Shown one piece after another: positions 9,881 to 18,314 of a stretch of DNA of 64,000 bases; the stretch's first letter is position 1, and every line of letters starts with the position of its first letter. The position numbers and the translations under genes were made by a program. The notes under the pieces were generated by a model. That model had not been told where the DNA came from and did not search any database. It saw only the letters and a program-made list of their open reading frames with translations. The DNA is from Acidovorax sp. (GTDB lineage Bacteria; Pseudomonadota; Gammaproteobacteria; Burkholderiales; Burkholderiaceae_C), in the NCBI RefSeq assembly GCF_027492855.1, contig NZ_JAPUDY010000099.1, positions 1-64,000 of the forward strand. The letters run 5' to 3'.

Positions 9881-12800
9881 GTGAAACCCAAATCATCGGC
9901 ACCCATGAAACGCGAATCACCGCCCCTCTTGCACCCCGCCTCGCCCATGCAACCCATCAGCCTGGATGTGTTGCGCGAGAAATACCTCAAACCCGGTGAA
10001 ACCACCGCCGACGAGCTGTATCAGCGCGTGGCGCGGGCTCTGGCATCGGTCGAAGCTCCTGCATTGCGCGACCAGTACGAGGCCTTGTTCCTGGCCAATC
10101 TGAAGGCAGGTGCCATCGGCGCGGGCCGCATCATGAGCGCTGCGGGCACCGACATCCAGGCCACACTCATCAACTGCTTTGTGCAGCCCGTGGGCGATTG
10201 CATCCAGGGCGTAGACGACGAGGGTTTTCCGGGCATCTACGAAGCGCTGCGCGAGGCGGCTGAGACCATGCGGCGCGGCGGCGGCGTGGGCTACGATTTT
10301 TCGCGCATCCGGCCCAAGGGTGCGCATGTCAAGGGCACGGCCTCCATGGCCTCGGGTCCTTGCAGCTACATGAACGTGTTCGACCAGTCCTGCTCCACGG
10401 TCGAGAGCGCGGGCGCCCGCCGGGGCGCGCAGATGGGTGTGCTGCGCATCGACCATCCGGATGTGCACGAATTCATCACCGCCAAGCGCACGCCGGGCCG
10501 CTGGAACAATTTCAACGTGTCGGTGGGCGTATCGGACGAGTTCATCCAGGCCGTGCAGAACAACGCGCAGTGGGAGTTGGTGCACAAGGCCCCACCCGGC
10601 GCGGCCTTGCAGGCCCAGGGCGCCCGCCAGCGCGCCGACGGCCAGTGGATCTATGCCACCGTGCCCGCACGCGAGATGTGGGACACGATCATGAAGTCAG
10701 CCTACGACTTCGCCGAGCCCGGCATCTTGTTCCTGGGCCGCATCAACGAAGACAACAACCTGCAGTACTGCGAGGAAATTGCGGCTACGAATCCTTGTGT
10801 GACGGCCGATACCTGGGTGATGACCACCGAAGGCCCTGCGCAGGTGGCTGACCTGGTGGGGCGCCCGTTTTCTGCCGTGGTCGATGGGCGCGCCTACAGG
10901 GTAGAGAGTCACGGATTCTTCAAGACCGGCACCAAGCCCGTGCTGGAGCTGAAAACCCAGGAGGGGCATGCGCTGCGCCTCACGGCGGACCACCGGGTGC
11001 GCCGGGTGGCACGCAAGACCCGCTACTGTCTGGAGGTGGAATGGACCGAGGCCGCGCAGCTGCAGCCAGGCGATGAGGTGGTGTTGCATGACCACAGGGC
11101 CTTTGAAGGTTGGGCGGGGGCGGGGACACAAGCCGAGGGGTATTTGCTGGGGTTGTTGATTGGTGACGGAACCCTTAAGACCGACAAGGCCGTGATTTCA
11201 GTGTGGGCGCCAGAGTTGAAGGCAGTGGGGCTGGACTCCGTGGCTTACGCAGCATCCGGCGCGGATGGCATTGTGCGTGCAGCCACTGCGGCTGCAGCCA
11301 CTTTGCCGCACCGTGCCGACTTCAAGGGGTTTCAGCGCCCCGTGGCGGGGCGTGGCGAGGCTCGCCTGGCCAGCGCTGCATTGTGGAAACTGGCCCATGA
11401 ACTGGGCATGGCGCCTGGAAACAAAATCATCACCCCTGCCATGGAGCGGCAATCTTCAGGTTTTGCGCAAGGCCTGTTGTGCGGACTGTTTGATGCCGAT
11501 GGCTCGGTGCAAGGGGCTCAGGACAAGGGCCTCAGCGTGCGCCTTGCACAAAGCGACGAGGCGCTGCTGCAGACCGTGCAGCGCATGCTGCTGCGCCTGG
11601 GCATTGCATCCACGCTGTACTGCAACCGCCGTCCGGCGGCTGTTCGACCGCTGCCTGACGGCAAAGGCGGCTTGCAAAGCTATGCCACGCGCGCCCAGCA
11701 CGAATTGGTCATCAGTGGCGGCAATCTGCAGGTGTTTGCCGAACGCGTCGGTTTTTGCGACACCGAAAAATCGGCCCGCCTGGACGAAGGACTGGCGCAG
11801 TATCGCCGTGCGCTCAACCGCGAGCGGTTCACCGCAACGGTGCAGGCGGTGGCCGATGCCGGGGTGGAGGACGTTTACGACGTGACGGTAGCCGATGTGC
11901 ATGCCTTCGACGCCAACGGCATTGTGGTGCACAACTGCGGTGAGCAGCCACTCCCCTCCTACGGCTGTTGCGACCTCGGTCCTGTCATCCTCACGCGCTT
12001 TGTGCGCAACCCGTTCGGTTTTGGCGGCGTGGCGGCGTTTGACTTCGAGGCGTTCAGCGCGGCAGTGGCGTTGCAGGTGCGCGCGCTCGACAACGTGCTC
12101 GACGTGACCTTCTGGCCGCTGCAGCAGCAGCGCGACGAGGCCATGGCCAAGCGGCGCATTGGCGTGGGCTTTACCGGCATGGGCAACACCCTGGCCATGC
12201 TGTGCCTGCGATACGACTTGCCCGAGGGCCGCACCATGGCTGCGCGTATCGCCGAATACATGCGCGATGCGGCCTATGCCGCCTCGGTGGCGCTGGCGCG
12301 CGAGAAGGGGGTGTTTCCAAAGTTCGATGCCCAGGGGTATTTGGCGGAAGGCACGTTTGCCAGCCGGTTGCCCGAATCCCTCAAGGCCTTGATCCGTGAG
12401 CACGGCATTCGCAACAGCCATCTGCTGTCCATTGCGCCCACCGGCACGGTAAGCCTGGCCTTTGCCGACAATGCCTCCAACGGCATCGAGCCGCCGTTCT
12501 CGTGGATGTACAAGCGCAAGAAGCGTGAGTCGGACGGCAGCACCACCGAATACGCAGTGGAGGACCATGCCTGGCGGCTGTACCGCGACCTGGGCGGTGA
12601 TGTGAACGCGCTGCCCGACTACTTCGTCTCGGCGCTGGCCATGTCGGCGCAGGACCATATCGCCATGATGGAGGCGGTGCAGCCTTTTGTGGACACGGCC
12701 ATCTCCAAGACTGTGAACATCCCGGCGGACTATCCGTATGAGGACTTCAAGGACCTGTACCTGCAGGCCTGGCGCGCACGGCTCAAGGGCCTGGCCACCT

Positions 12801-13486
12801 ATCGGCCCAACAGCATTCTGGGTTCGGTGCTGGAAACCCATGCCGAGCCTGCATCCGCCCCGGCTGTGCCGCCGACCCCGGCCGCGCCGCCCGTGGACCC
12901 CATGCGCACCATGATCGAGAGCCGACCGCAGGGCGGCCTCTCGGCCGTGGCCGAGAAACTGGAATATTGGACGCAGGAAGGCCACAAGACGCTGTACCTC
13001 ATCGTCTCGTTCCTGCCGGTCCCCACGGGGGTTGGCAATGGCATGGTGGACCGCGCCATCGAGTTCTTCATGCCCGTGGGGCAGAGCGGCGAGTCGCAGC
13101 AGTGGATCACCTCCAGCATGCGCATGCTCTCGCTGGCGGCGCGTGGCGGCTTCTTGGAGCGTGCGCTCAGCGACATGCGCAAGGTGGCCTGGGACCGGGG
13201 CCCCGTGCGCCTGGGCCAGCACCGCAAGGACGACGGCACGCTGGTGCCCATGTGGCATGACTCCGAGGTGGCGGCCATGGCCTACGCCATCCAGAACATC
13301 CTGGCGCGCCGCGTGGCCGACCCCTTGCAGCAGCAACTGCCGTTGGATGAGCCTGCACCGTCCCCCACGGCCGTGCCCCAGGCCATGGCGGGCAAGAAGT
13401 GCAGCGAATGTGGCGCCCACGCCGTGATCCGCAAGGATGGTTGCGACTACTGCACGCAATGTGGGCATCTGGGAAGCTGCGGGTGA
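9881..13486 (+). CDS. nrdJ: Class II (B12-dependent) ribonucleotide reductase with intein
   Basis: A 1201-residue precursor that after loss of the 380-residue intein would leave 821 residues, normal for NrdJ. It reduces ribonucleotides to deoxyribonucleotides with an adenosylcobalamin radical and works without oxygen. Visible family segments are WNNFNVSVGVSDEF, the active-site NPCGEQ (created only after splicing), GVGFTGMGNTLAML and SIAPTGTVSLAFADNAS. The C-terminus has a CSECG...CDYCTQCGHLGSC zinc-ribbon-like cysteine tail. The GTG at 9881 gives the longest form; ATGs at 9905 and 9949 are possible starts. Its stop overlaps the probable nnrS start. Confidence 0.96.
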   Translation: MKPKSSAPMKRESPPLLHPASPMQPISLDVLREKYLKPGETTADELYQRVARALASVEAPALRDQYEALFLANLKAGAIGAGRIMSAAGTDIQATLINCFVQPVGDCIQGVDDEGFPGIYEALREAAETMRRGGGVGYDFSRIRPKGAHVKGTASMASGPCSYMNVFDQSCSTVESAGARRGAQMGVLRIDHPDVHEFITAKRTPGRWNNFNVSVGVSDEFIQAVQNNAQWELVHKAPPGAALQAQGARQRADGQWIYATVPAREMWDTIMKSAYDFAEPGILFLGRINEDNNLQYCEEIAATNPCVTADTWVMTTEGPAQVADLVGRPFSAVVDGRAYRVESHGFFKTGTKPVLELKTQEGHALRLTADHRVRRVARKTRYCLEVEWTEAAQLQPGDEVVLHDHRAFEGWAGAGTQAEGYLLGLLIGDGTLKTDKAVISVWAPELKAVGLDSVAYAASGADGIVRAATAAAATLPHRADFKGFQRPVAGRGEARLASAALWKLAHELGMAPGNKIITPAMERQSSGFAQGLLCGLFDADGSVQGAQDKGLSVRLAQSDEALLQTVQRMLLRLGIASTLYCNRRPAAVRPLPDGKGGLQSYATRAQHELVISGGNLQVFAERVGFCDTEKSARLDEGLAQYRRALNRERFTATVQAVADAGVEDVYDVTVADVHAFDANGIVVHNCGEQPLPSYGCCDLGPVILTRFVRNPFGFGGVAAFDFEAFSAAVALQVRALDNVLDVTFWPLQQQRDEAMAKRRIGVGFTGMGNTLAMLCLRYDLPEGRTMAARIAEYMRDAAYAASVALAREKGVFPKFDAQGYLAEGTFASRLPESLKALIREHGIRNSHLLSIAPTGTVSLAFADNASNGIEPPFSWMYKRKKRESDGSTTEYAVEDHAWRLYRDLGGDVNALPDYFVSALAMSAQDHIAMMEAVQPFVDTAISKTVNIPADYPYEDFKDLYLQAWRARLKGLATYRPNSILGSVLETHAEPASAPAVPPTPAAPPVDPMRTMIESRPQGGLSAVAEKLEYWTQEGHKTLYLIVSFLPVPTGVGNGMVDRAIEFFMPVGQSGESQQWITSSMRMLSLAARGGFLERALSDMRKVAWDRGPVRLGQHRKDDGTLVPMWHDSEVAAMAYAIQNILARRVADPLQQQLPLDEPAPSPTAVPQAMAGKKCSECGAHAVIRKDGCDYCTQCGHLGSCG
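10796..11935 (+). mobile_element. Intein with LAGLIDADG homing endonuclease inside nrdJ
   Basis: A 380-residue in-frame intervening sequence occupying precursor residues 306-685. It begins with Cys1 (CVTADTWV) and has a block B TADH (T63, H66). The C-terminal block is VYDVTVADVHAFDANGIVVHN, with penultimate His and terminal Asn followed by the extein Cys (codon 11936-11938). Two dodecapeptide motifs, LLGLLIGDG (intein residues 117-125) and CGLFDADG (229-236), mark a DOD-family homing endonuclease with its acidic residues present. It splits the conserved NP/CGEQ active-site sequence of the reductase, so splicing is needed for activity. All splicing residues are intact. Confidence 0.95.
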
Positions 13487-14817
13487 CACCTTCGCGCCCC
13501 ACTATTCCTCTCGGGGTTGTCTCGGGCAAGCCCTCGCCTGAGGCGCTGGCGCAGATGGACAAGCACTGGCGTTGGCGCTACGTGATGCTGGCGCCCCACC
13601 GGCTCGGTTTTTTGCTGGCCATGGTGGTGCTGGTGGCTTCGGGGGCATGGTGGGCGCTGGTGCAGGTGGACCGGTCCACGGGGTGGTGGGGCTTGCCCGC
13701 TGCGCTGCCGCCCACGCTGGTGCACTCGGCGGTGATGGCGTTCGGTTTTATTCCGCTGTTTTTCTCCGGTTTTCTGTTCACCGCAGGCCCCAAGTGGCTG
13801 GGGGTGGAGCCCCTGGCGCCGCAGGCGCTGTTCAAGCCCCTGATGGCTCAGGCGGCGGGCTGGCTCTTGTGGTTGGCTGGGGCGCATGGGCATGTGATGG
13901 TGGCGCTCGCCGGGCTGGTGCTGGCCTGGGGTGGGCTGGTTTGGATGACCGTGCAGTTTTGGGGCCGCGTGCGGCTGAGCCAGGCGCATGATCAGCTCCA
14001 TGCCCGCGTGATTGGGGGCGCCTGTGTGATCGGCTGCCTCAGCGTGGCCGGGTTGTGGCTCAGCCTGGCGCTGGGGGTGCCCGCCTTGGCGCGGGTTTGG
14101 GTGTTCACGGGCCTGTGGGGGTTTGTGGTCGTGGTGTACGTCACGGTGGCCCACCGCATGATTCCGTTTTTCACCTCCAGCGCCGTGCCCATGGTGCAGG
14201 CCTGGCGGCCGTTTTGGGTGCTGTGGCTCATGCTGGCAGCGGCCCTGCTGCAGGTGCTGGCTGCGTGGCTCGAATGGGCCGGTGTGCCCGCCAGCGCAGC
14301 GGGCCCTGCCTGGGGGTTGGTGTGGGGCACGCTGCAATTGGTGGTGGGCGGGGTGCTGGTCTGGCTGGCGTGGGTGTGGGGGTTGGTGCAAAGCCTCAAG
14401 AACCGGTTGCTGGCCATGCTGCACATCGGATTTTTGTGGCTGGGGCTGGCCTTTCTGCTGGGCGGCGTGTCGCAGTGGCTGGCCTGGGGGTTGGGTGTGG
14501 GCGGCTTGGGCATCGGGGCATTGCATGCGCTCACCATGGGCTGCCTGGCTTCGCTGATGCTGGCCATGGTCACGCGGGTGTCGTGCGGGCACAGCGGGCG
14601 GGCGCTGGTGGCTGACCGCATTGCGTGGTCGCTGTTCTTGTTGCTGCAGGTAGCCACGGTGCTGCGCATCGCTGCAGCCGTGCCGGGCGTGCCCGGTGGC
14701 GCGGTGCCCTGGCTGTTGCTGTTGGCAGCGGGCCTGTGGGCTGGCACCATGGGGGCCTGGGGTGTGCGCCTGGGTCGCTGGTATGGTTGCCTGCGGGCCG
14801 ATGGCCGCCCCGGTTGA
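13483..14817 (+). CDS. nnrS: NnrS family haem-copper membrane protein
   Basis: About 444 residues with roughly twelve transmembrane segments, very rich in Trp, Leu and Val. Family landmarks include LAPHRLGF, HSAVMAFGFIPLFFSGFLF, VTVAHRMIPFF and a late HALTMGCLASLMLAMVTRVSCGHSGR. NnrS is known as a haem- and copper-containing inner-membrane protein linked to nitric oxide tolerance in denitrifiers. I chose the GTG at 13483 because it overlaps the nrdJ stop (GTGA); an ATG at 13555 is the other candidate. Its place behind the nar genes and nrdJ supports a role in NO stress during nitrate respiration. Confidence 0.9.
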   Translation: MTPSRPTIPLGVVSGKPSPEALAQMDKHWRWRYVMLAPHRLGFLLAMVVLVASGAWWALVQVDRSTGWWGLPAALPPTLVHSAVMAFGFIPLFFSGFLFTAGPKWLGVEPLAPQALFKPLMAQAAGWLLWLAGAHGHVMVALAGLVLAWGGLVWMTVQFWGRVRLSQAHDQLHARVIGGACVIGCLSVAGLWLSLALGVPALARVWVFTGLWGFVVVVYVTVAHRMIPFFTSSAVPMVQAWRPFWVLWLMLAAALLQVLAAWLEWAGVPASAAGPAWGLVWGTLQLVVGGVLVWLAWVWGLVQSLKNRLLAMLHIGFLWLGLAFLLGGVSQWLAWGLGVGGLGIGALHALTMGCLASLMLAMVTRVSCGHSGRALVADRIAWSLFLLLQVATVLRIAAAVPGVPGGAVPWLLLLAAGLWAGTMGAWGVRLGRWYGCLRADGRPG

Positions 14818-14853
14818 GATGGTGTGCATGAGCCCGTTCAAGGATTGTTTTCC

Positions 14854-15531
14854 ATGGCTGTCATCCCCTGGCCTTTGAGCCCGTCTTTCAAGCCGAAACC
14901 CGCCGCCGCGAGCACGCCGGTGGCCGATGATGTGGCGGGTATGGCGGCGGCGCTGATCCAGTCGCGCCAGACCATCCTGCCCAAGCGCTTGGGCGCGCCA
15001 GGGCCGAATGCAGCCGAGCTGGCGCAGATTTTGAACGCTGCCGCCCATGCGCCCGACCACGGCCAACTGGTGCCCTGGCGCTTCATCCTGGTGCCCGAGG
15101 CCTCGCGCAAGCCGCTGGCCGACGTGTTTGCCCAGGCCCTGAGCGAGCGCGACCCCGCAGCCACGCCCGAGCAGGCTGAGCAGGCGCGCGAGAAGGCCTA
15201 TCGCTCGCCCGTGCTGCTGCTGGCCGTTGTGGATGCCGCGCGCGGCGACGCCGAGATCGACCTGGCCGAGCGCACCGTCTCGGCCGGTTGTGCCGTGCAG
15301 AACATGCTGCTCATGGCCACCGCCCAGGGCTATGGTTCGGCGCTCACCAGCGGCAAGGCGCTCAAGGCAGACAGCCTGCGCGCACTGTTCGAGCTGACGC
15401 CGTCCGAGCAGGCCCTGTGTTTCGTCAGCATCGGCACCGTGTTGTCGCGCAAGGCCGTGCGCGCAAGGCCGGTGGCCGGTGCGTATGTGAGCACGCTGGA
15501 CGCGAAGCGGGGCGTGTTGCCCGGCTTTTGA
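14854..15531 (+). CDS. Nitroreductase family protein
   Basis: A 225-residue protein of the FMN-dependent nitroreductase fold, closest to the short YdjA-like branch. After a 30-residue variable start it shows RQTILPKRLGAPGPNAAEL, then HAPDHGQLVPWRF (the flavin-binding segment that reads APsH in YdjA) and a C-terminal SIGTV. Such proteins are dimeric oxidoreductases using NAD(P)H; the substrate is unknown. ATG at 14854 follows AAGGA with good spacing. It lies 36 bases after nnrS on the same strand and probably belongs to that transcription unit. Confidence 0.85.
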   Translation: MAVIPWPLSPSFKPKPAAASTPVADDVAGMAAALIQSRQTILPKRLGAPGPNAAELAQILNAAAHAPDHGQLVPWRFILVPEASRKPLADVFAQALSERDPAATPEQAEQAREKAYRSPVLLLAVVDAARGDAEIDLAERTVSAGCAVQNMLLMATAQGYGSALTSGKALKADSLRALFELTPSEQALCFVSIGTVLSRKAVRARPVAGAYVSTLDAKRGVLPGF

Positions 15532-15557
15532 TTTGTTTTTGATTGCGAGACTTTTTC

Positions 15558-15971
15558 ATGGAAATTTCCAGCTTCGACGACCTGCTGCAAGCCTCACGCC
15601 AGCAGCCCGAGCCCCAGCGCCTGCTGTTTGTGTTTGCCGCTGCCGAATTGCCCGACGACGCCACCCCCGCGCAGCGCGCCCGCTTTGAAGCCGGGCAGGG
15701 CGGCGCCCTGGTGCCGCTGATGTGTGTGGACAAGGCGCCGCATGAGCTGGCCTCGTTCAACGCTTTGGTGGAAGAGGCCCGGCAGTTCACCGCCCCCGGC
15801 CACGACTGGGCCATGGTGTTTGCCGCAGCCATGTCAGGCACGCTCAACAAGGCGCCCACCAGCGCCGATGCCGAGGCGCCGCTGCAGCGCATGGTGGACG
15901 CGATCAAGGGCGGCGCACACGGCGCCTATATCCCGTTCGACCGCCAGGGCCTGCCCGTGCGATTGGGCTGA
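15558..15971 (+). CDS. Conserved small protein near nrdJ, function unknown
   Basis: A 137-residue acidic, Ala/Pro-rich soluble protein without signal peptide or membrane segment. The segment LLFVFAAAELPDD near the start, LVPLMCVDKAPHEL in the middle and a C-terminal GAHGAYIPFDRQGLPVRLG look like conserved landmarks. From memory, relatives occur beside ribonucleotide reductase in Burkholderiales and are sometimes labelled as a reductase subunit, but the sequence has no reductase domain. The ATG at 15558 is preferred over a TTG at 15543. It sits between the nitroreductase and the hemerythrin gene, 26 and 11 bases away. No function is assigned. Confidence 0.75.
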   Translation: MEISSFDDLLQASRQQPEPQRLLFVFAAAELPDDATPAQRARFEAGQGGALVPLMCVDKAPHELASFNALVEEARQFTAPGHDWAMVFAAAMSGTLNKAPTSADAEAPLQRMVDAIKGGAHGAYIPFDRQGLPVRLG

Positions 15972-15982
15972 GGGGCCGGGTT

Positions 15983-16546
15983 GTGGCAACGGCAACCACT
16001 AACCAGGGCGCTGCCCGCCACCTTCCAGGCTTTAGCGCCCCGGCGGTGGGGTTCGAGCAGCCCTTTGCCATGCTGGAGGCCTGCCACGAACGTGTGTTGC
16101 GCACCCTGGCCCTGCTGGCGCGGCTGCGCGCCCATGTGCGCCAGCACGGGGCGGACGGCGACGCGCGCCAGGCCGCGCGTGACGTGCTGCGCTATTTCGA
16201 CATGGCCGCGCCGCTGCACCATGAGGACGAAGAACTGCACGTCTTCCCGCTGCTGCTCGCGCAGGCCACGCCCGAGCTGAAAGCCCTGGTGCTGCGGCTG
16301 CAGCAGGACCATGTGGCGATGACCGCCGATTGGGCGGCCGCCCGAACGGGCCTGCTGGCGCTGGTGGACGGTGGCGCACAGGCATTCACCCCGCAGGACG
16401 AGGCTGCGTTCGACCGTTTTGCCGAACGCTATGGCGCACACATTGAAGCCGAAGAGGGCGCGGCCTATCCCGCTGCCGTCGCCCTGCTGGCCCCGGCCTC
16501 CTTGGCCACCATGGGGCGCGAGATGGCTGCACGGCGCGGCGCCTAA
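15983..16546 (+). CDS. Hemerythrin domain protein
   Basis: A 187-residue helical protein with the hemerythrin iron-binding pattern. It has a leading His (EACHERVLRTL, near residue 35), HHEDEELHVFP (near residue 80), a QQDHVAMTADW segment near residue 112 and HIEAEE near residue 153. These supply the His and Glu/Asp ligands of a non-haem di-iron site that binds oxygen or NO. The start is a GTG at 15983. As last gene of the nrdJ-nnrS group it is plausibly an oxygen or NO sensor or scavenger; which one cannot be told. A repeat element follows it. Confidence 0.88.
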   Translation: MATATTNQGAARHLPGFSAPAVGFEQPFAMLEACHERVLRTLALLARLRAHVRQHGADGDARQAARDVLRYFDMAAPLHHEDEELHVFPLLLAQATPELKALVLRLQQDHVAMTADWAAARTGLLALVDGGAQAFTPQDEAAFDRFAERYGAHIEAEEGAAYPAAVALLAPASLATMGREMAARRGA

Positions 16547-16553
16547 TGTTCGC

Positions 16554-16616
16554 TATAAAAACAATAGCTTGTTGCGATTGATGGACGGGCGGTAGAGCCT
16601 TTTTTCTATCAAATAA
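16554..16616 (+). repeat. Dispersed palindromic repeat, copy A
   Basis: The sequence ATAGCTTGTTGCGATTGATG and the following GGCGGTAGAGCC with a T-tract is a diverged copy of the AT-rich repeat found at four other places in this window. The half-palindromes (GCGATT / GGCGGT) are decayed. It stands just after the hemerythrin gene; the T6 run at its end might give weak termination. The rest of the 16547-16774 gap holds no recognisable gene. Confidence 0.6.
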
Positions 16617-16774
16617 AGTGGACACGAGGCCGCTTCGCGTGGCTCCACCCCGCTGCTTCCCACTGACGATGCCAGCCATGCCGCCTGGGCAGCACCTGTA
16701 ACCACGCAAGGCGCCGTGGCCGCGCGATACTGGGCGCCGCCCCGTTTTGCCTGTCTGCCCGCCGGTTGTTTCGT

Positions 16775-17842
16775 ATGCGCCGTCCCCTCTTTGTTCTTCG
16801 TGTCCTCGCCACGCTCGCACTGGCCTGGGCGGCGGCCGCTGCCTGTGTGGCGCTGCATACCCCCTTGCCCTGGATGATCGGCCCCTTGTTGGCCACATCG
16901 CTGGTGTCGATCATGGGCGGCCCCACCGAAAGCTGGGGCCCGCTGCGCAACGCAGGGCAGTGGACCATCGGCGCGGCACTGGGGCTGTATTTCACGCCCG
17001 ATGTGGTGGCGCTGATTGGTGGCCTGTGGTGGGCCATCGTGCTGGGCATCGTGTGGGCGCTGCTGCTGGGCTGGCTGTTTGGCGCCTGGCTGTACCGGGT
17101 GCATGCGCCGCGCATGCATGGCGTGCCCGCGCCCATGCTGCGCGCCACCAGCTACTTTGCGGGCGCGATCGGCGCGGCGTCCGAGATGACCTTACTGTCC
17201 GAGCGCGAGAACGCGCGCACCGACCTGGTGGCGGCCAGCCACAGCCTGCGCCTGCTCATCGTCACGGTGACGATTCCGTTTGCGCTGCAGTGGAGCGGCC
17301 TGCACGGCCTCGATATCCTGCCGCCCACGCTGCGCGTGGTGAGCTGGCCGGGCTTGGCGCTGACGGCGCTGCTCACCGGGGCCGGTGCGCTGCTCATGGA
17401 CCGCCTGGGCCGCGCCAACCCCTGGTTCATGGGGGCGATGCTGGTGTCCATGGGGCTCACCATGGCGGGGCAGAGCCTGTCGGCCGTGCCCCAGGGGCTG
17501 GTCAACGCGGCACAACTGGTGATTGGCGTCAGCCTGGGGGTGCGCTTTCGCAAGGAGTTCCTGCACACGGCGCCGCGCTGGCTGGCCACGGTGGCCGTGG
17601 GCACGCTGGGGCTGATGGGTGTGTGCGCCTTGTTCGCCGGGGCGCTGGCCTGGGCCACCGGGCTGCCCTGGGTCACGCTGCTGCTGGGCACTTCACCCGG
17701 CGGTATTACCGAAATGGCCATCACGGCCAAGGTGCTGCAACTGGGCGTGCCGGTGGTGACGGCCTTCCAGGTGTGCCGACTGATTGCGGTGCTGATGCTG
17801 GTGGAGCCGATGTACCGGCGGATTTACCCCGCCGGTCAGTGA
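16775..17842 (+). CDS. AbrB family inner-membrane protein
   Basis: About 355 residues with two related halves, each with five or six transmembrane helices, the layout of the AbrB duplication family. The motif PWMIGPLLATS near residue 30 is repeated as PWFMGAMLVSMG in the second half, and the protein ends with the typical GGITEMAITAKVL and FQVCRLI segments. The E. coli member (AbrB) was linked to regulation of aidB, and others are annotated as putative monooxygenases or transporters; the function is not settled. ATG 16775 was chosen; a TTG nine bases earlier is also possible. It overlaps the convergent DUF3567 gene by seven bases. Confidence 0.87.
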   Translation: MRRPLFVLRVLATLALAWAAAAACVALHTPLPWMIGPLLATSLVSIMGGPTESWGPLRNAGQWTIGAALGLYFTPDVVALIGGLWWAIVLGIVWALLLGWLFGAWLYRVHAPRMHGVPAPMLRATSYFAGAIGAASEMTLLSERENARTDLVAASHSLRLLIVTVTIPFALQWSGLHGLDILPPTLRVVSWPGLALTALLTGAGALLMDRLGRANPWFMGAMLVSMGLTMAGQSLSAVPQGLVNAAQLVIGVSLGVRFRKEFLHTAPRWLATVAVGTLGLMGVCALFAGALAWATGLPWVTLLLGTSPGGITEMAITAKVLQLGVPVVTAFQVCRLIAVLMLVEPMYRRIYPAGQ

Positions 17843-18135
17843 ACCACCACGGGGTTCTGCGCCAGGCCCGCATAGCGGTCCAGCGCGTCTTCCACCTCTT
17901 CCTGCGTGGGGGTGTCGCGCTGCCAGGCCAGGATCTGCTCCTGAAACATTTCGGCCCAGGAGCCGTCGAGATAAACCTCTTTGCCCGAGCGCTTGTCCAC
18001 GATTTCAAAGCCGTGGCGTGCGAGCTGGGGGGTGGCGGGGGCGGTGTCGTTGAGCGCCTGGGCGCTCTTTTTCTCCACGGCGTCGGGCAGCATGTGGACC
18101 ACCACGAAGGATTCTGAGTCGTAGAGCATGTGCAT
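17836..18135 (-). CDS. DUF3567 family protein
   Basis: A 99-residue protein of the small betaproteobacterial DUF3567 family. It starts MHMLYDSESFVVVH and carries the conserved core HGFEIVDKRSGKEVYLDG near residue 50, followed by an acidic C-terminus. The start at 18135 has a strong AAGGGGAA site; the frame is open further upstream, but the family begins here. The function of the family is unknown. It is convergent with the AbrB-family gene. Confidence 0.85.
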   Translation of the reverse strand: MHMLYDSESFVVVHMLPDAVEKKSAQALNDTAPATPQLARHGFEIVDKRSGKEVYLDGSWAEMFQEQILAWQRDTPTQEEVEDALDRYAGLAQNPVVVH

Positions 18136-18314
18136 CGTGTTCCCCTTGTCGATATAGATGTCAGATGACAGCGGGTTCGCAGAGTTCAAGTGGCCGCCAT
18201 TTCCATCCTCTGCTGCGTTCCAGTATTTCATGAAATCCGGTGCGCGCCGGACTCGCGGGGCTTTTTTGCGCAAATAGAGCTTGAGCGCAACACCCGGCTG
18301 GACGTTCAGGGCGC
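18136..18314. other. Intergenic region between DUF3108 and DUF3567 genes
   Basis: No gene is seen in this 179-base gap. It holds a perfect 12-base palindrome ATTTCATGAAAT (18225-18236) and, next to it, a TCCGG/CCGGA hairpin (18236-18251). On the minus strand this could be a weak terminator for the DUF3108 gene or an operator for DUF3567; neither is certain. Confidence 0.3.

Noticed and set aside
14854..15531. Possible assignment as an essential NfsB-type nitroreductase
   Set aside because: Only the general fold segments are seen; the shorter YdjA-like layout fits better, so no gene symbol was given.
16747..18117. A 456-codon plus-strand frame overlapping the AbrB and DUF3567 genes
   Set aside because: Its translation has Arg/Ala/Gly-rich shadow composition, while the other frames give recognisable proteins.
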